DNA of 64,000 bases, taken from assembly GCF_963678635.1 (NCBI RefSeq), contig NC_087065.1, positions 13,490,743 to 13,554,742 on the forward strand, given 5' to 3'. The notes below the pieces were generated by a model. That model was not told where the DNA came from. It ran no database searches and worked only from the letters and a program-made list of their open reading frames with translations. A program made the translations under genes and the position numbers. Below are positions 1 to 10,155 of this stretch, piece by piece (positions within the stretch are counted from its first letter, which is position 1; each line of letters starts with the position of its first letter). This DNA is from Symsagittifera roscoffensis (Eukaryota > Xenacoelomorpha > Acoela > Convolutidae).

Positions 1-131
1 GTTCGCCAATTGTTTACATAGGCAAGTGAACGGTCCAGGTTTTTCAGACAAAGATAGAGTGTTTAATGATGCTAGATCAACCAGACTAGTGAAAAAGCAT
101 CATCAATTCGTGTCATTTAAAAACAATTACC
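1..131 (+). repeat. Diverged satellite at the left window edge
   Basis: This is satellite DNA recognisable by the core GTTCGCCAATTG followed by ACATAGGCAAGTG, then a B-like tail (GATGCTAGATCAACC) and the start of another monomer (AGCATCATCAATTCG). It differs from the main-array consensus at many positions, as is usual at an array edge. The window opens inside a monomer, so the array or the duplication it belongs to continues to the left. The right limit, about 131, is where similarity to the monomer fades. Confidence 0.8.
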
Positions 132-2078
132 ACTTTCCCAATGTATTAAGATGGCAAGTTTCAGATGATAAATTTTTTTCGGCGCCCGAAATTCCCATGT
201 ATTAGGATAGTTTATATATTTCTCTATGTATAAGGATAAGAAATTCATTGTATTAAGATAGGGAATAGTTTTACCAAGGTAAAAAGATAGGGAATGGTAA
301 GGTTTCAGTGTGATGGTAAGAGAAAGGTAAGAAAAACGGTTCTTTTGGATTTTGTAAGGAAATGTCTAGTTTTTTGCAAAAACCTCAGCGCGCGTTATTT
401 AATTGGTGAAAATCAGTATTCAGTGTAGATTGTGGAATGAAGATATTTTGTTTATGGCTCATGGTAAGTCAAAGGTAAGACTTTCAAAACCTTTAATTTT
501 AATCAAAAAAATTGAAAATTTTTTCAGAAAACTTCAAAACCCGACAAGCCAAGATTTGGTATAATTCGACATATTAACTATTTTATTAGATGATCTGACT
601 GTTTAAAACAGTGCTCTTTTTACCACAAACTATGCAGAAACCTACTGAAGCTTCAAAAAATATCAATTTTAGGTTAATTATTTTGTCGCATCCGATCGAG
701 TTGTAAAACATCATTGTTATATTACGTCCAGAGTTTAAAACAAGGCCCAAGTTGTATTTTCATTGGAATGATACAAAATTGAGACAATGATTGAAAGTTT
801 TGACTAAAAAATATGGATTTTTCCACAATTTTCTCTCAAAATATTAAAATATGATAAAAATTACCCTAAATTGAGCTCAGAAGCAGGTAATATAGTTCTG
901 AATACCAGACGGAAAACTCATAAAGGCTTCAAACCTACTGAAACTTCGAAAAAAATCAAATTTTTGGGAAAAATTGCAAAAATCTCAAGGTTTCGGCTAA
1001 TTTTTTAATGCTTCTGATCTAAATGAAAAAATATACTTTAAACAAAATTACAATTTCTGAGACGTAAATTATAATTTTTGACGTTAATTATATTAATTTT
1101 CAGATCAATGATAAAAAATGATGTTTACTGCTAAAATAGACTAAAAATGGGCTAAATTTTTCTCTAAAGTATATTGGATGAAATTCAAGAAAATCTTCAT
1201 ATAACTGCCGATTATCTCTGTTGCTTCTACAACATAATCTTCTTTATTTTTCCGTAGAAATTTTCTATGTTTCAAGGTTATTCTTGCTTTCTGCTTAGTA
1301 CATAGTACATGTTTTCGAATTTGAACTCAATTTGCAAGAAAATTTAGTCAGAACTAGGCATTTAGGAGGAAAATAGTATCAATTGAATGAACAATTTGCT
1401 GTCGGAGATAAAAGTAGAACTGATAACGTTTAATTAATTCTAGATATTTTGTACATGTTCTCCTTTAGGTTCCCTTGTTCAGTTGCTACAGTAAACTACT
1501 TAAGCAAAAATACATCTTTTGGAATCATTAACTATCACTTTTCTTGCAAAATAGTTATTAAATCGCTCTTTATTCTTGATTTTTGTTTTCTCAAAAATGT
1601 CTAAGTGAGAAAGAATCGGTGCTAGTTAACGCATTCAAAAGCAGATGTGAGAACTGATAAATTAAAGGCGTATTTTTACGTTGTTTTTTGAACAAATTAA
1701 GAGCAGCTCTATTAGTTATAATCTGCAAACCTTCGGAAGTAGAAATACGCAAGGGAACCTAGTTCCTAACTTCCGCAACATCTAAAAACTTCTAAAAGAA
1801 CGCTTTTTAAAAAAATCGATTTAGAGAAGGAAATAAAGATGCAAACTGTATGAATTGAATAATTTTGCGAAACTTATTGAGTAAAAACTCTAGTTCTACC
1901 TAATTTTCTAATTGAAAAAAATTCAAGCTAACCAGAACAAAATCTTTACTGTGTGTCTAATCGATAATTTTCATGTTAAATTTCATATAATTAAGAATTC
2001 CTACATCTGTTTCTGCTAAAGTATCAGTTTTTTTAGAAAATTACAGCAAGCTCCAAATTATTTTCTCCAAAGTTTTTT
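132..2078. other. Non-satellite AT-rich island, copy 1 (no gene seen)
   Basis: This is about 1.95 kb of AT-rich DNA with runs of A and T, several GGTAAG strings and TTTTCAG-like strings, resembling nematode intergenic or intronic sequence. I find no open frame of meaningful length that is shared with copy 2. It is bounded on both sides by satellite. Confidence 0.75.
139..300. repeat. Degenerate short tandem repeat (about 25-35 bp)
   Basis: At least four imperfect copies of a motif like TTCCCATGTATTAAGATAG follow one another (near 133, 192, 216 and 246), and a weaker one carries AAAAAGATAGGGAATGG. The block also contains the small inverted repeat TTCGG-CGC-CCGAA at about 178-190. The same block recurs in copy 2 at about 3247-3410. 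Confidence 0.6.
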
Positions 2079-2426
2079 TTTAACCAGACTTAGAAAACAA
2101 AAACTTTTTTTTGTGATGCTAGATGAAATTTAAATAATCAAAGAAAGTGCATCATCACTTCAAGTTATGAAAAATCATGTACCGCAGTCTTGACACAACT
2201 TCAATACCATATAGTTCGACAATTGGTAACAAAAGCAAGTGGATGGTACCAGTTTTTCAAACAAAGAATCGTTTATGATGCTAGATCAAACAAAGTAGTA
2301 GATGAAACAGCATTATCACTTCGAGTTATTAACAAAAGAGTGAGACATGCTCGGCATAAAATTGACACCATATAATTCGCCCATTATTAACATAAAATGA
2401 AGGGTACCGTTTTTTCAAACAAATAA
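2079..2426 (+). repeat. Diverged satellite monomers
   Basis: Monomer landmarks appear in order: GATGCTAGATGAAATTTAA, GCATCATCACTTCAAG, CAATACCATATAGTTCG, a second CATTATCACTTCGAG start and AGGGTACC. The monomers differ more from the consensus than those to the right of 7.6 kb. The block ends where an unrelated stretch begins. Confidence 0.8.
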
Positions 2427-2611
2427 TAGCGTGTAGCGCACCTCCGGTGCTTCGAATTTTTAACAACTCATAAAAGCAGCATATATTGGAAATAAAATAT
2501 GCATCCTTTAAGAGTAGGATGACAGCACTAAATTACACAGTTCATAATTACAAACTTTGGGTTTTTCAAGTTTTTTAATACAAATTTGTGAAAAACCATA
2601 AAATTTTGTGA
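2427..2611. other. About 185-bp non-satellite insertion in a monomer
   Basis: Satellite stops after AAACAAATAAT and resumes at AAGTATAATATCGG. The intervening DNA starts with a GC-richer hairpin, GCACC-TCC-GGTGC (about 2438-2450), and is otherwise AT-rich. I see no target-site duplication or terminal inverted repeat. It could be an insertion or replaced DNA. Confidence 0.55.
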
Positions 2612-3239
2612 AGTATAATATCGGAAAGATACAGTTCGCCAATTGTTGTCAATGGCAAGTGGGGGGTATCGGGGATAGAAAACAAAAATTTTATTTGTGA
2701 TGCTGGATGATTTTTGAATTATCAAAGAACGAGCATGATCGCTTCGAGATATTAACAATCGATTCCGACGTGCTCAGCATAATATTGTTCGTGAATTGTT
2801 ATCAATGGCAAGTAGAGGAAAACGGATATTTAAACAAAAAATTTATTTACCATGCTAAATATAGCTTGAATGATCAAAGAAAGAGCATCATCACTTCAAG
2901 TTATGAGAAATCAAAAATGACAGGATCGACGCAATGTCAATACCATACAGTTCGACACTGGTCAGAAGGCATCTGGAGGTATCTGCTTTTTAAACAAAGA
3001 TAGATAATTTTATGATGCTAGATCAATCAGAGTAATCAAGGAAAGCGCATCACTTCGAGTTATTAACAATCGATTAAAACATGCTCGATATAATATCGGG
3101 ACCAAGTAGTTCGCCAATTGTTTACATAGGCAAGTGAAGGGTCCAGGTTTTTCAGACAAAGATAGAGTGTTTAATGATGCTAGATCAACCAGACTAGTGA
3201 AATAGCATCATCAATTCGTGTCATTTAAAAACAATTACC
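2612..3239 (+). repeat. Diverged satellite monomers between the duplicated islands
   Basis: About four imperfect monomers keep A-type features (CAGTTCGCCAATTGTTGTC, CGATTCCGACGTGCTC) and B-type features (CAATACCATACAGTTCGAC). The frames crossing this stretch arise from the repeat and are not treated as genes. The right end repeats the left window edge, which marks the start of duplication copy 2 at 3109. Confidence 0.85.
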
Positions 3240-5112
3240 ACTTTCCCAATGTATTAAGATGACAAGTTTCAGATGATAAATTTTTTTTTCGGCGCCCGAA
3301 ATTCCAATTTATTAGGATAAATTATAGAGTTCTCTATGTATAAGGATTAGAAATTCATTGTATTAAGATAGGGAATAGTTTTCCCAATGTAAAAAGATAG
3401 GGAATGGTAAGGTTTCAGTGTGATGGTAAGAAAATGCGCATTATTTAATTGGTGAAAATCAGTATTCGGTGTAGATTGTGGAATGAAGGTATTTTGATTA
3501 TGGCTCATGGTAAGTCAATGGTAAGACTTTTAAAACCTTGAATATTTATCAAAAAAACTTAAATATTTTTCAAAAAACTTCAAAACGCGACAAGATTTGG
3601 TATAATTTTACCTAATAACTATTTTATAAGATGATCTGACTGTTTAAAACAGTGCTCTTTTTACCACAAACTATGCAGAAACATACTGAAGCTTCGAAAG
3701 AAAATCAATTTTAGGTTAATTATTTTGTCGCATCCGATCGAGTTGTAGAATATCATTGTTATATTACGTCCAGTGTTTAAAATAAGGCCCTAGTTGTAAT
3801 TTCATTGAAATGATACAAAATTGAGACAATGATTGAAAGTTTTGACTAAAAAACATGAATTTTTCCACGATTTTCTCTCAAAATATTAAAAAATGATAAA
3901 ATTTACCCTAAATTGAGCTCAGAAGCAGGTTATATATAGTTCTGAATACCAGAGGGAAAGCTCATAAAGGCTTCAAACCTACTGAAACTTCGAAAAAAAT
4001 CAAATTTTTGGGAAAAATTGCAAAAATCTCAAGGTTTTGGCTAACTTTTTAATGCTTCTGATCTAAATGAAAAAATATACTTAAAACAAAATTACAACTT
4101 CTGAGACGTAAATTATAATTTTTGACGTTAATTATAATAATTTTCAGATCAATGATAAAAAATGAAGTTTACTGCTAAAATAGACTAAAAATGGGCTACA
4201 TTTTTCTCTTAAGTATATTGGATGAAATTCAAGAAAATCTTCTATATAACTGCCGATTATCTCTGTTGCTTCTACAACATAATCTTCTGTATTTTTCCGT
4301 AGAAATTTTCTATGTTTCAAGGTTGTTCTTGCTTTCTGCTTAATACATGTTTTCGAATTTGAACTCAATTTGCAAGAAAATTTAGTCAGAAACACACATT
4401 TAGGAGGAAAATAGTATCAATTGAATGAACAATTTGCTGTCGGAGATATAAATAGAACTGATAACGTTTGAATAATTCTAAATATTTTGTACATGTTCTC
4501 CTTTAGGTTCCCTTGTTCAGTTGCTACAGTAAACTACATAAGCAAAAATATAACTTTTCGAATCATTAACTATCACTTTTCTTGCAAAATAGTTATTAAA
4601 TTGCTTTTTATTCTTGATTTTTGTTTTCTCAAAAATGTCTAAGTGAGAAAGAATCGGTGCTAGTTAATGCATTCAAAAGCAGATGTGAGAACTGATAAGT
4701 AAAAGGCGTATTTTTACGTTGTTTTTAGAGCAAATTAAGAGCAGCTCTATTAGTTATAATCTGAAAACCTTCGGAAGTAGAAATACGCAAGGGAATCTAG
4801 TTCCTAACTTCTGCAACATATAAAAACTTCTAAAAGAACGCTTTAAAAAATGGATCTAGAGAACGAAATGAAGGAGCAAACTGTATTATTTGAATAATTT
4901 TGCGAAATTTATTGAGTAAAAAAACTCTAGTTCTACCTAATTTTTTAATTGAAAAAAACTCAAGCTAACCAAAACAAAATCTTTACTGTGAGTCTAATTG
5001 AAAAATTTTATATAATTAAGAAGTTCTACCTCTGTTTCTGCTATAGTATCAGTTTGTTTGGAAAATTTCAGCAAGCTCCAAATTATTTTCTCCGAAGTTT
5101 TTTATTTTTTAT
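3109..5112 (+). repeat. Segmental tandem duplication, copy 2
   Basis: This is the partner of 1-2085. Differences include an 8-bp-class indel near 4343 (the equivalent in copy 1 is near 1290), a 1-bp indel near 4240 and a missing block of about 64 bp near 3431. Similarity ends about where copy 1 runs into satellite; here the DNA continues as single copy to about 7.55 kb. This suggests that copy 2 is the longer, original junction. Confidence 0.9.
3240..5112. other. Non-satellite AT-rich island, copy 2 (no gene seen)
   Basis: This is the non-satellite part of duplication copy 2. An 83-codon open frame on the minus strand (4144-4395) is broken by two indels in copy 1, so it is not supported as coding. 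The degenerate short repeat is present at about 3247-3410. Confidence 0.7.
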
Positions 5113-6250
5113 CCAAAAAATTGACATGTAGATCTTGAAAGCAAATTTTTGATTTATGCTTCAAGTATCATCTTGCAAAAGATGTCGGAGTTGGGTTTAA
5201 TTCATAAAAATTATCCTCTAAACATCTGAATAGTTGGATTTTTTCAATATATAACTTATAAGCTAAATTTTAGTAAAATTATCTCAAAACTCATAAGGAA
5301 TTAATTTGAATTTCTACCTCAATTTAGTTTTTTTTTCTGTTTCTGCTTCATCTACTATCTTCCAACTTAATCCAATTATAACAAAAAATTTACAAGAAAC
5401 TTGAATTTTAGATGAAAAAAATGTATCATTTCAACGAACGTTCAATAATCCGAAGCAGAATTAAAACCATAAATCCTTTGCTAAAAATCTTCAAATGATT
5501 TTCTCAAACTGATAACTGTATGTTGCTATTTCAACTCTGAGTTGCTATATTGAAATTAATGTTTGGTTGAGAATAATGTATATTATTATCTTGAAATTTT
5601 CAAAGGCTAGCAAAAACATACATTTTTTCATTTTTCATCTTTTCTAGGTCAGATATCATTTTGTTTCTAAATCGTCAAAAAAAAACAGTAGAAAACCATA
5701 AATCTTAAATCAACCCCCATTATTTTTTCATCTTTTCTAGGTCAGATATCATTTTGTTTCTAAATCGTCAAAAAAAACAGTAGAAAACCATAAATCTTAA
5801 ATCAACCCCCATTATCTGCTTAAAACGCACTACTCTATGAACACTTTTTTAAGTACTTAACAAGGAAAAATTTAAAATGGTAACTAGGCAAATCCTTTCA
5901 ATTAGTCATGTTTTATAAATATCCAGTTTTTTTACAATTTTTTAACAAATACTTAACCACTTTTTAGCTTATGTTATGCTCTTTTACTACAAATTTATAG
6001 CAACAAAATCTCAGCAAGCTTGCAACCAATGGTGTTTTAACTGTAGAATAAAGATTTTCGGATCGATTTCTATTGAAAGTTTCAAGACAATTTGAACTCG
6101 ATTGTTGCTGGTTTTATCATCAATCAGAACCTTTGAAAAAAAAAAGTCAGATCAAGAATTGTGATGAAAAAACTGTATTATTTAACTATAATGAATTTTT
6201 CATATTTATCACAATTGTAAAGACTTTTCAGATTCAGTAAAAATTATTAA
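5113..6250. other. Single-copy AT-rich intergenic DNA
   Basis: Apart from the 93-bp tandem duplication at 5631-5815, I see only AT-rich sequence with homopolymer runs and no supported open frame. It separates the duplicated island from the zinc-finger-like frame, whose stop codon lies at 6251. Confidence 0.6.
5631..5815. repeat. 93-bp direct tandem duplication
   Basis: Two nearly identical units begin at about 5636 and 5729 with CATCTTTTCTAGGTCAGATA and end with ATCAACCCCCATTAT. The only clear difference is the A-run after ATCGTC, which is 9 long in the first unit and 8 in the second. The near-identity points to a recent duplication. Confidence 0.95.
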
Positions 6251-6712
6251 TCATAGTAATTTCCTCATGTTTTTATGTAAAAAAAAAACATTAATTTTCT
6301 TCTCTTGGAGCGTGTTTCGAGACTGCTGAGCGTTCTTTCTGAATTTAACATTCTGTTGACAAGAAGAAAGCTTCTTTATATGATAAGTGAGTTCCTCGTT
6401 GCTATATGTATAAAAGTTAGAGTTCGAACATTTCAAAACACCACAGGTTCTACGATGTCTTGACACATCTTTATGTGTGTATTCTCTCCCACATACAAGA
6501 CATTCAACTCTTTCGTTTCTATTCAGTGACGGCATCTCAATAAGTAAAGAAAGAACTCGAGAATAAATGGGAGATTTAGTATATCCCATGAACATAAGTA
6601 AAAAAAAAACAGTTAAATTTCTAAACCAATTGTATTTAAGGTGAAAGAAAATCAGAATGGATATCATCCCATTTGGCCAAGCTGAAACAAAAAAATCATC
6701 ATATCTAACCAT
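6251..6712 (-). CDS. Zinc-finger-like reading frame, possibly part of a broken or spliced gene
   Basis: This is a 153-codon frame on the minus strand. Residues 71-90 hold C71-x2-C74-x11-H86-x3-C90, a CCHC-like zinc-binding arrangement. A second finger-like segment follows, with C95, an expected second cysteine replaced by S98, an aromatic FYTYS stretch, H111 and C118. Residues 1-59 are hydrophobic and poorly protein-like, so the real exon may start at Met60 (6535) or after a TTTGTTTCAG acceptor-like string ending near 6682. A stop codon lies in frame just upstream, near 6746. Downstream of the fingers the frame becomes Lys/Asn-rich and ends. Paired fingers of this kind occur in nucleic-acid-binding and transposon-encoded proteins; which family this belongs to is not determined. 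The lost cysteine and lack of flanking exons favour a decayed fragment. Confidence 0.4.
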   Translation of the reverse strand: MVRYDDFFVSAWPNGMISILIFFHLKYNWFRNLTVFFLLMFMGYTKSPIYSRVLSLLIEMPSLNRNERVECLVCGREYTHKDVSRHRRTCGVLKCSNSNFYTYSNEELTYHIKKLSSCQQNVKFRKNAQQSRNTLQEKKINVFFLHKNMRKLL

Positions 6713-6728
6713 GGAGTTTTGAGAAAAC

Positions 6729-6914
6729 TTGATATCAACTAATCAGAATCGAGCATTACTTAACACGAAATTTTTATCTTTTTTGAGATCAACCAATCAG
6801 AATCAAGCTTTTACTCAAAATGGAGTGTTCAACAATTTTGATATCAAACAATCAGAACCGAGCATTCCTTCACAGGTAATATTTGTGGTATTAACCAATC
6901 AAAATGAAGTATTC
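6729..6914. repeat. Degenerate tandem repeat of about 54 bp carrying CCAAT-like boxes
   Basis: Four imperfect units begin at about 6731, 6785, 6840 and 6887 (spacings 54, 55 and 47). Each opens with a form of GATATCAACCAATCAGAATC followed by GAGCATT. The 6785 unit contains CCAATCAGA, a match to the CCAAT-box consensus; the others vary by one or more bases. The array lies 17 bp beyond the start of the minus-strand zinc-finger-like frame, where a promoter could be. It also reads as an 89-codon plus-strand frame (6729-6998) with a repeated STNQN-like peptide, which I attribute to the repeat. A plain minisatellite is equally possible. Confidence 0.7.
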
Positions 6915-6998
6915 ACAGATATTGAAATCTTTTTTAGATCAGAACAAAACTGTGTTTATGAAACTTCCCAATCAATCAGTTTTATTGAATTTTTCTAA

Positions 6999-7103
6999 CA
7001 TAACTAACATATACATTTGACACCAAAGTCAGATATGTTATTTTTCCGATACACAACTCAAACTTTGAAATATCGACCAAAATTTTTTTGATTTGTTCTA
7101 CTT
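6999..7103. other. Short AT-rich spacer
   Basis: This separates the CCAAT-like repeat region from the leucine-rich fragment. No specific element is recognised. Confidence 0.5.
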
Positions 7104-7565
7104 CTAACCAGTGAAATAAATTACCAAATAATACATTTTTGATCGTTTTCTTTTAATATTTTGTAGTATAAGCAACCGGAAGTCTTTTAAATTTGGATAA
7201 TCGATTAAAAGATATTCTGACAAATCTAGATTTTGTAGTTGTATCAAATTCAAAACAGTAATCGAAATGATGTTCCTTATCTTCAGTTTTTGTTTCATAG
7301 GCTCTTCCATTGTTTTGTTTTCTACCGATCGACACCCAACCCGAGTTAACTCTTCTAAATAAAAACATTGTTGATAAATCTGGCAGTACTCTTCTTTTTT
7401 GAAATCTCCTATCCATCTTTTTAACAAAATTATTGAAATTTCAGTGTTTCTACACAAGTCTAAAGTAATACAATCTCCATCAACGTCAACTGTCCACCAC
7501 TCTTTTAGCTTTTGTAGAAGTTCAACCTTATTGTCTGATAAATGTCCAACAACAACATTTTTCAT
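7104..7565 (-). pseudogene. Leucine-rich protein fragment truncated at the satellite border
   Basis: This is a 153-codon minus-strand frame. Residues about 105-131 fit a leucine-rich repeat: L105, L107, L110, L113-D-L115 (LQNLDLS), L119-L120 and then YPNL at 123-126 with F129 and L131. Residues 66-78 (QQCFYLEELTRVG) may be a preceding repeat. Such spacing resembles leucine-rich substrate-recognition proteins common in nematodes, but I do not recognise a specific family. The apparent start codon (complement of CAT at 7563-7565) lies in TTCATGATGCTAGATGA, a satellite phrase found throughout the array. The true 5' end has therefore probably been replaced by satellite. After residue 135 the frame is Lys-rich and stops, so the 3' end may also be lost or spliced. 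Best read as a gene remnant. Confidence 0.45.
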
Positions 7566-10155
7566 GATGCTAGATGAACTTTAAATAATCGAAGAAAGAG
7601 CATCGTCAATTCAAAATATGAAAAATCAAGTACAACAGTCTCAGCACGACGTCAATACTATATAATTCGATAATTGTCAGGACACATGTGGAGGTGCCAG
7701 CTTTTCAAACAAAAATGGATAATTTTTTGATGCTAGGTCAACCAAAGTAATCAATGAAAGAGCCGCATCACTTCGAATTGTTAACAATCGATTACGACAT
7801 GCTCGATATATTATCGGTACCATATAGTTCGCCATTTGTTATCAATGGCAAGTGGAGGGTACCAGTGATGGAAAAAAAACTTATGATGCAAGATGAGTTG
7901 TTAGCAATCCAGTTAACATTATCATCAAATAAAGTTGTGAAAAATCAAAGAAGATAGGATCGACAAGTGCTATACCATATAGTTCGACAATTGTCAGAAG
8001 ACATGTGGGGGTACCAGTTTTTCAAATAAAGAAAGATAATTTTATGATTCTACCTCAATCAAAGTAATCAATGAATGAGCATCATCACCTCGAGTTATTA
8101 ACAACCGATTACGTCATGCTCGATATATTATCGGTACCATAAAGTTCGCCAATTGTTATCAATGGCAAGTGGAGGGTACCGAAGACTAAAAAAATATTAT
8201 TCATGACGCAAGATGCAATATTGGCAATCAAGGAAAGAGCATCGTCCATTCAAGTTAAGAAAAACCAAATACCACTGTCTCAACACAACGTCAACACGAT
8301 ACAGTTCTACAATTGTCAGGAGCCCAGTGGGAGGTAGCAGCTTTACAAACAAAGATAGATTATTTATGATGCTAGATCAATTTTAGTAAACAAAGATAGA
8401 GCATCATCTCTTCGAGTTGTTAGCAATAGATCACGACAAGCTCGATATAAAATCGGTACTATTTAGTCAGCCAATTGTTAACATAGGCAAGTGGAGGGTA
8501 CCGGAGTAATGAAACAAAAACCTTATTCATGATGCCAGATGAATTTTAAATAATCAGAGAAAGGGCATCATGATTTCAAGTTATGAAAAAATGAACACCA
8601 GTCTCGACACAACGTCAATACCATAAAGTTCGACATTTTCAGGAGGCATGTGGGGTAACAGCTTTTCAAAAAAAATTTTATGATTCTACATCAATCAAAA
8701 TAATCAATGAAAGAGCATCATCGCCTCGAGTTATTAACAATCGACTACGACATGCTCGATATATTATCGGTACCATTTAGTTCGCCAATTAATATCAATC
8801 GCAAGTGGAGGGCACCGGTGACAAAAAAACTTATTCGTGATGCAGGATGAATAATTGGCAATCAAGTAAAGAGCATCATCACTTCAAGTTATGAAAAATC
8901 AAATAATACAGATCGACACAACGTCAATACCATAAAGTTCGACATTTTCATGAGGCATGTGGTGGTAACCGCTTTTCAAATAACGAAAAATTATTTTATG
9001 ATACTAGATCAATCAAAGTAATCAATGAAAGAGCATCATCACTTCGAGTTATTAACAATCGATTACGACATGCTGGATATGTTATCGGTACCATATAGTT
9101 CACCAATTGCTACCAACGGCAAGTGGAGGGTACCGGTGACGAAAAAACTTATTTATGACGCAAGATGCAATATTAGCAACCAAGGAAAGAGCATCGTCAA
9201 TTCAAGTTATGAAAAATCAAATACCATAGTCTGAACACAACGTCAATACCATATAGTTCTACAATTGTCAGGAGCCATGTGGGGGTAGCAGCTTCTCAAA
9301 CAAAGATAGTTAATTTATGATGCTAGATCAATTTAGGTAAACAATGACAGAGCATCGTCTCTTCGAGTTGTTAACAAAAGATAACGACATGCTCGATATA
9401 AAATCGGTACTATTTAGTTAGCCAATTGTTAACATAGGCATGTGGAGGGTACCGAAGAAATAAAACAAAAACCTTATTTATGATGCCAGATGAATTTTAA
9501 ATCATCAGAGAAAGAGCATCATGATTTCAAGTTATGAAAAAAAGAACACCAGTCTCGACACAACGTCAATACCATAAAGTTCGACATTTTCAGGAGGCAT
9601 GTGTGGGTAACAGCTTTTCAAATAAAGAGATAATTTTATGATACTAGATCAATCAAAGTAATCAATGAAAGAGCATCATCACTTCGAGTTATTAATAATC
9701 GATAACGACAAGCTCGATATATTATCGGTACCATTTAGTTCGCCAGTTATTATCAATGGCACGTGGAGGGCACCGGTGACAACAAAACTTATTCGTGATG
9801 CAAGATGAATATTTAGCAATCAAGGAAAGAGCATCATTACTTCAAATTATGAAAAATCAAATGTGACAGATCGACACAACGTCAATACCATAAAGTTCGA
9901 CATTTTCAGGAGGCATGTGGGGGTAACAGCTTTTCAAATAAAGAAAAATAATTTTATGATTCTACATAAATCAAAGTAATCAATGAAAGAGCATCATCAC
10001 TTCGAGTTCTCAACAATCGATTACGACATGCTCGATATGTTATCGGTAACATATAGTTCGCCAATTGCTACCAATGGCAAGTGGAGGGTACCGGTGACGA
10101 AAAAAACGTATTTATGACGCAAGATGAGTTATTAGCAATCAAGGAAAGAGCAATC
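7562..10155 (+). repeat. Main satellite array, left section
   Basis: Head-to-tail monomers of about 160 bp begin at TTCATGATGCTAGATGAAC. A1, B1, A2 and B2 types can all be told apart. The first two or three monomers are the most diverged (for example the 7900-7960 stretch, where the B monomer is shortened and rearranged). From about 8.3 kb the B unit reading AGCCCAGTGGGAGGTAGCAG announces the sequence family amplified as the 1,694-bp HOR. Open frames at 7754 and 9025 are monomer-derived. Confidence 0.95.

Larger units (their letters stand above)
1..2085 (+). repeat. Segmental tandem duplication, copy 1
   Basis: This stretch corresponds to 3109-5112 at an offset of 3,108 bp. Each copy has about 130 bp of satellite followed by about 1.9 kb of non-satellite DNA. 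The copies are closely similar but carry substitutions and small indels; the largest visible is about 64 bp present here near 321-384 and absent near 3431. This copy stops at about 2078-2085, where satellite resumes, whereas copy 2 runs on into single-copy DNA. Because position 1 falls inside the unit, further copies may lie upstream. Confidence 0.9.

Noticed and set aside
2528-3003. Overlapping frames on both strands (76 and 98 codons)
   Set aside because: They lie across diverged satellite and the 185-bp insertion and translate repeat sequence.
4144-4395. 83-codon minus-strand frame in duplication copy 2
   Set aside because: The equivalent in copy 1 has at least two indels not divisible by three, and no domain is recognised.
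4949-5131. 60-codon plus-strand frame
   Set aside because: It is low-complexity AT-rich sequence near the end of the duplication, with no domain and no matching frame in copy 1.
7153-7416. 87-codon minus-strand frame overlapping the leucine-rich fragment
   Set aside because: It is an alternative frame of the longer 7104-7565 frame and shows no domain-like pattern.
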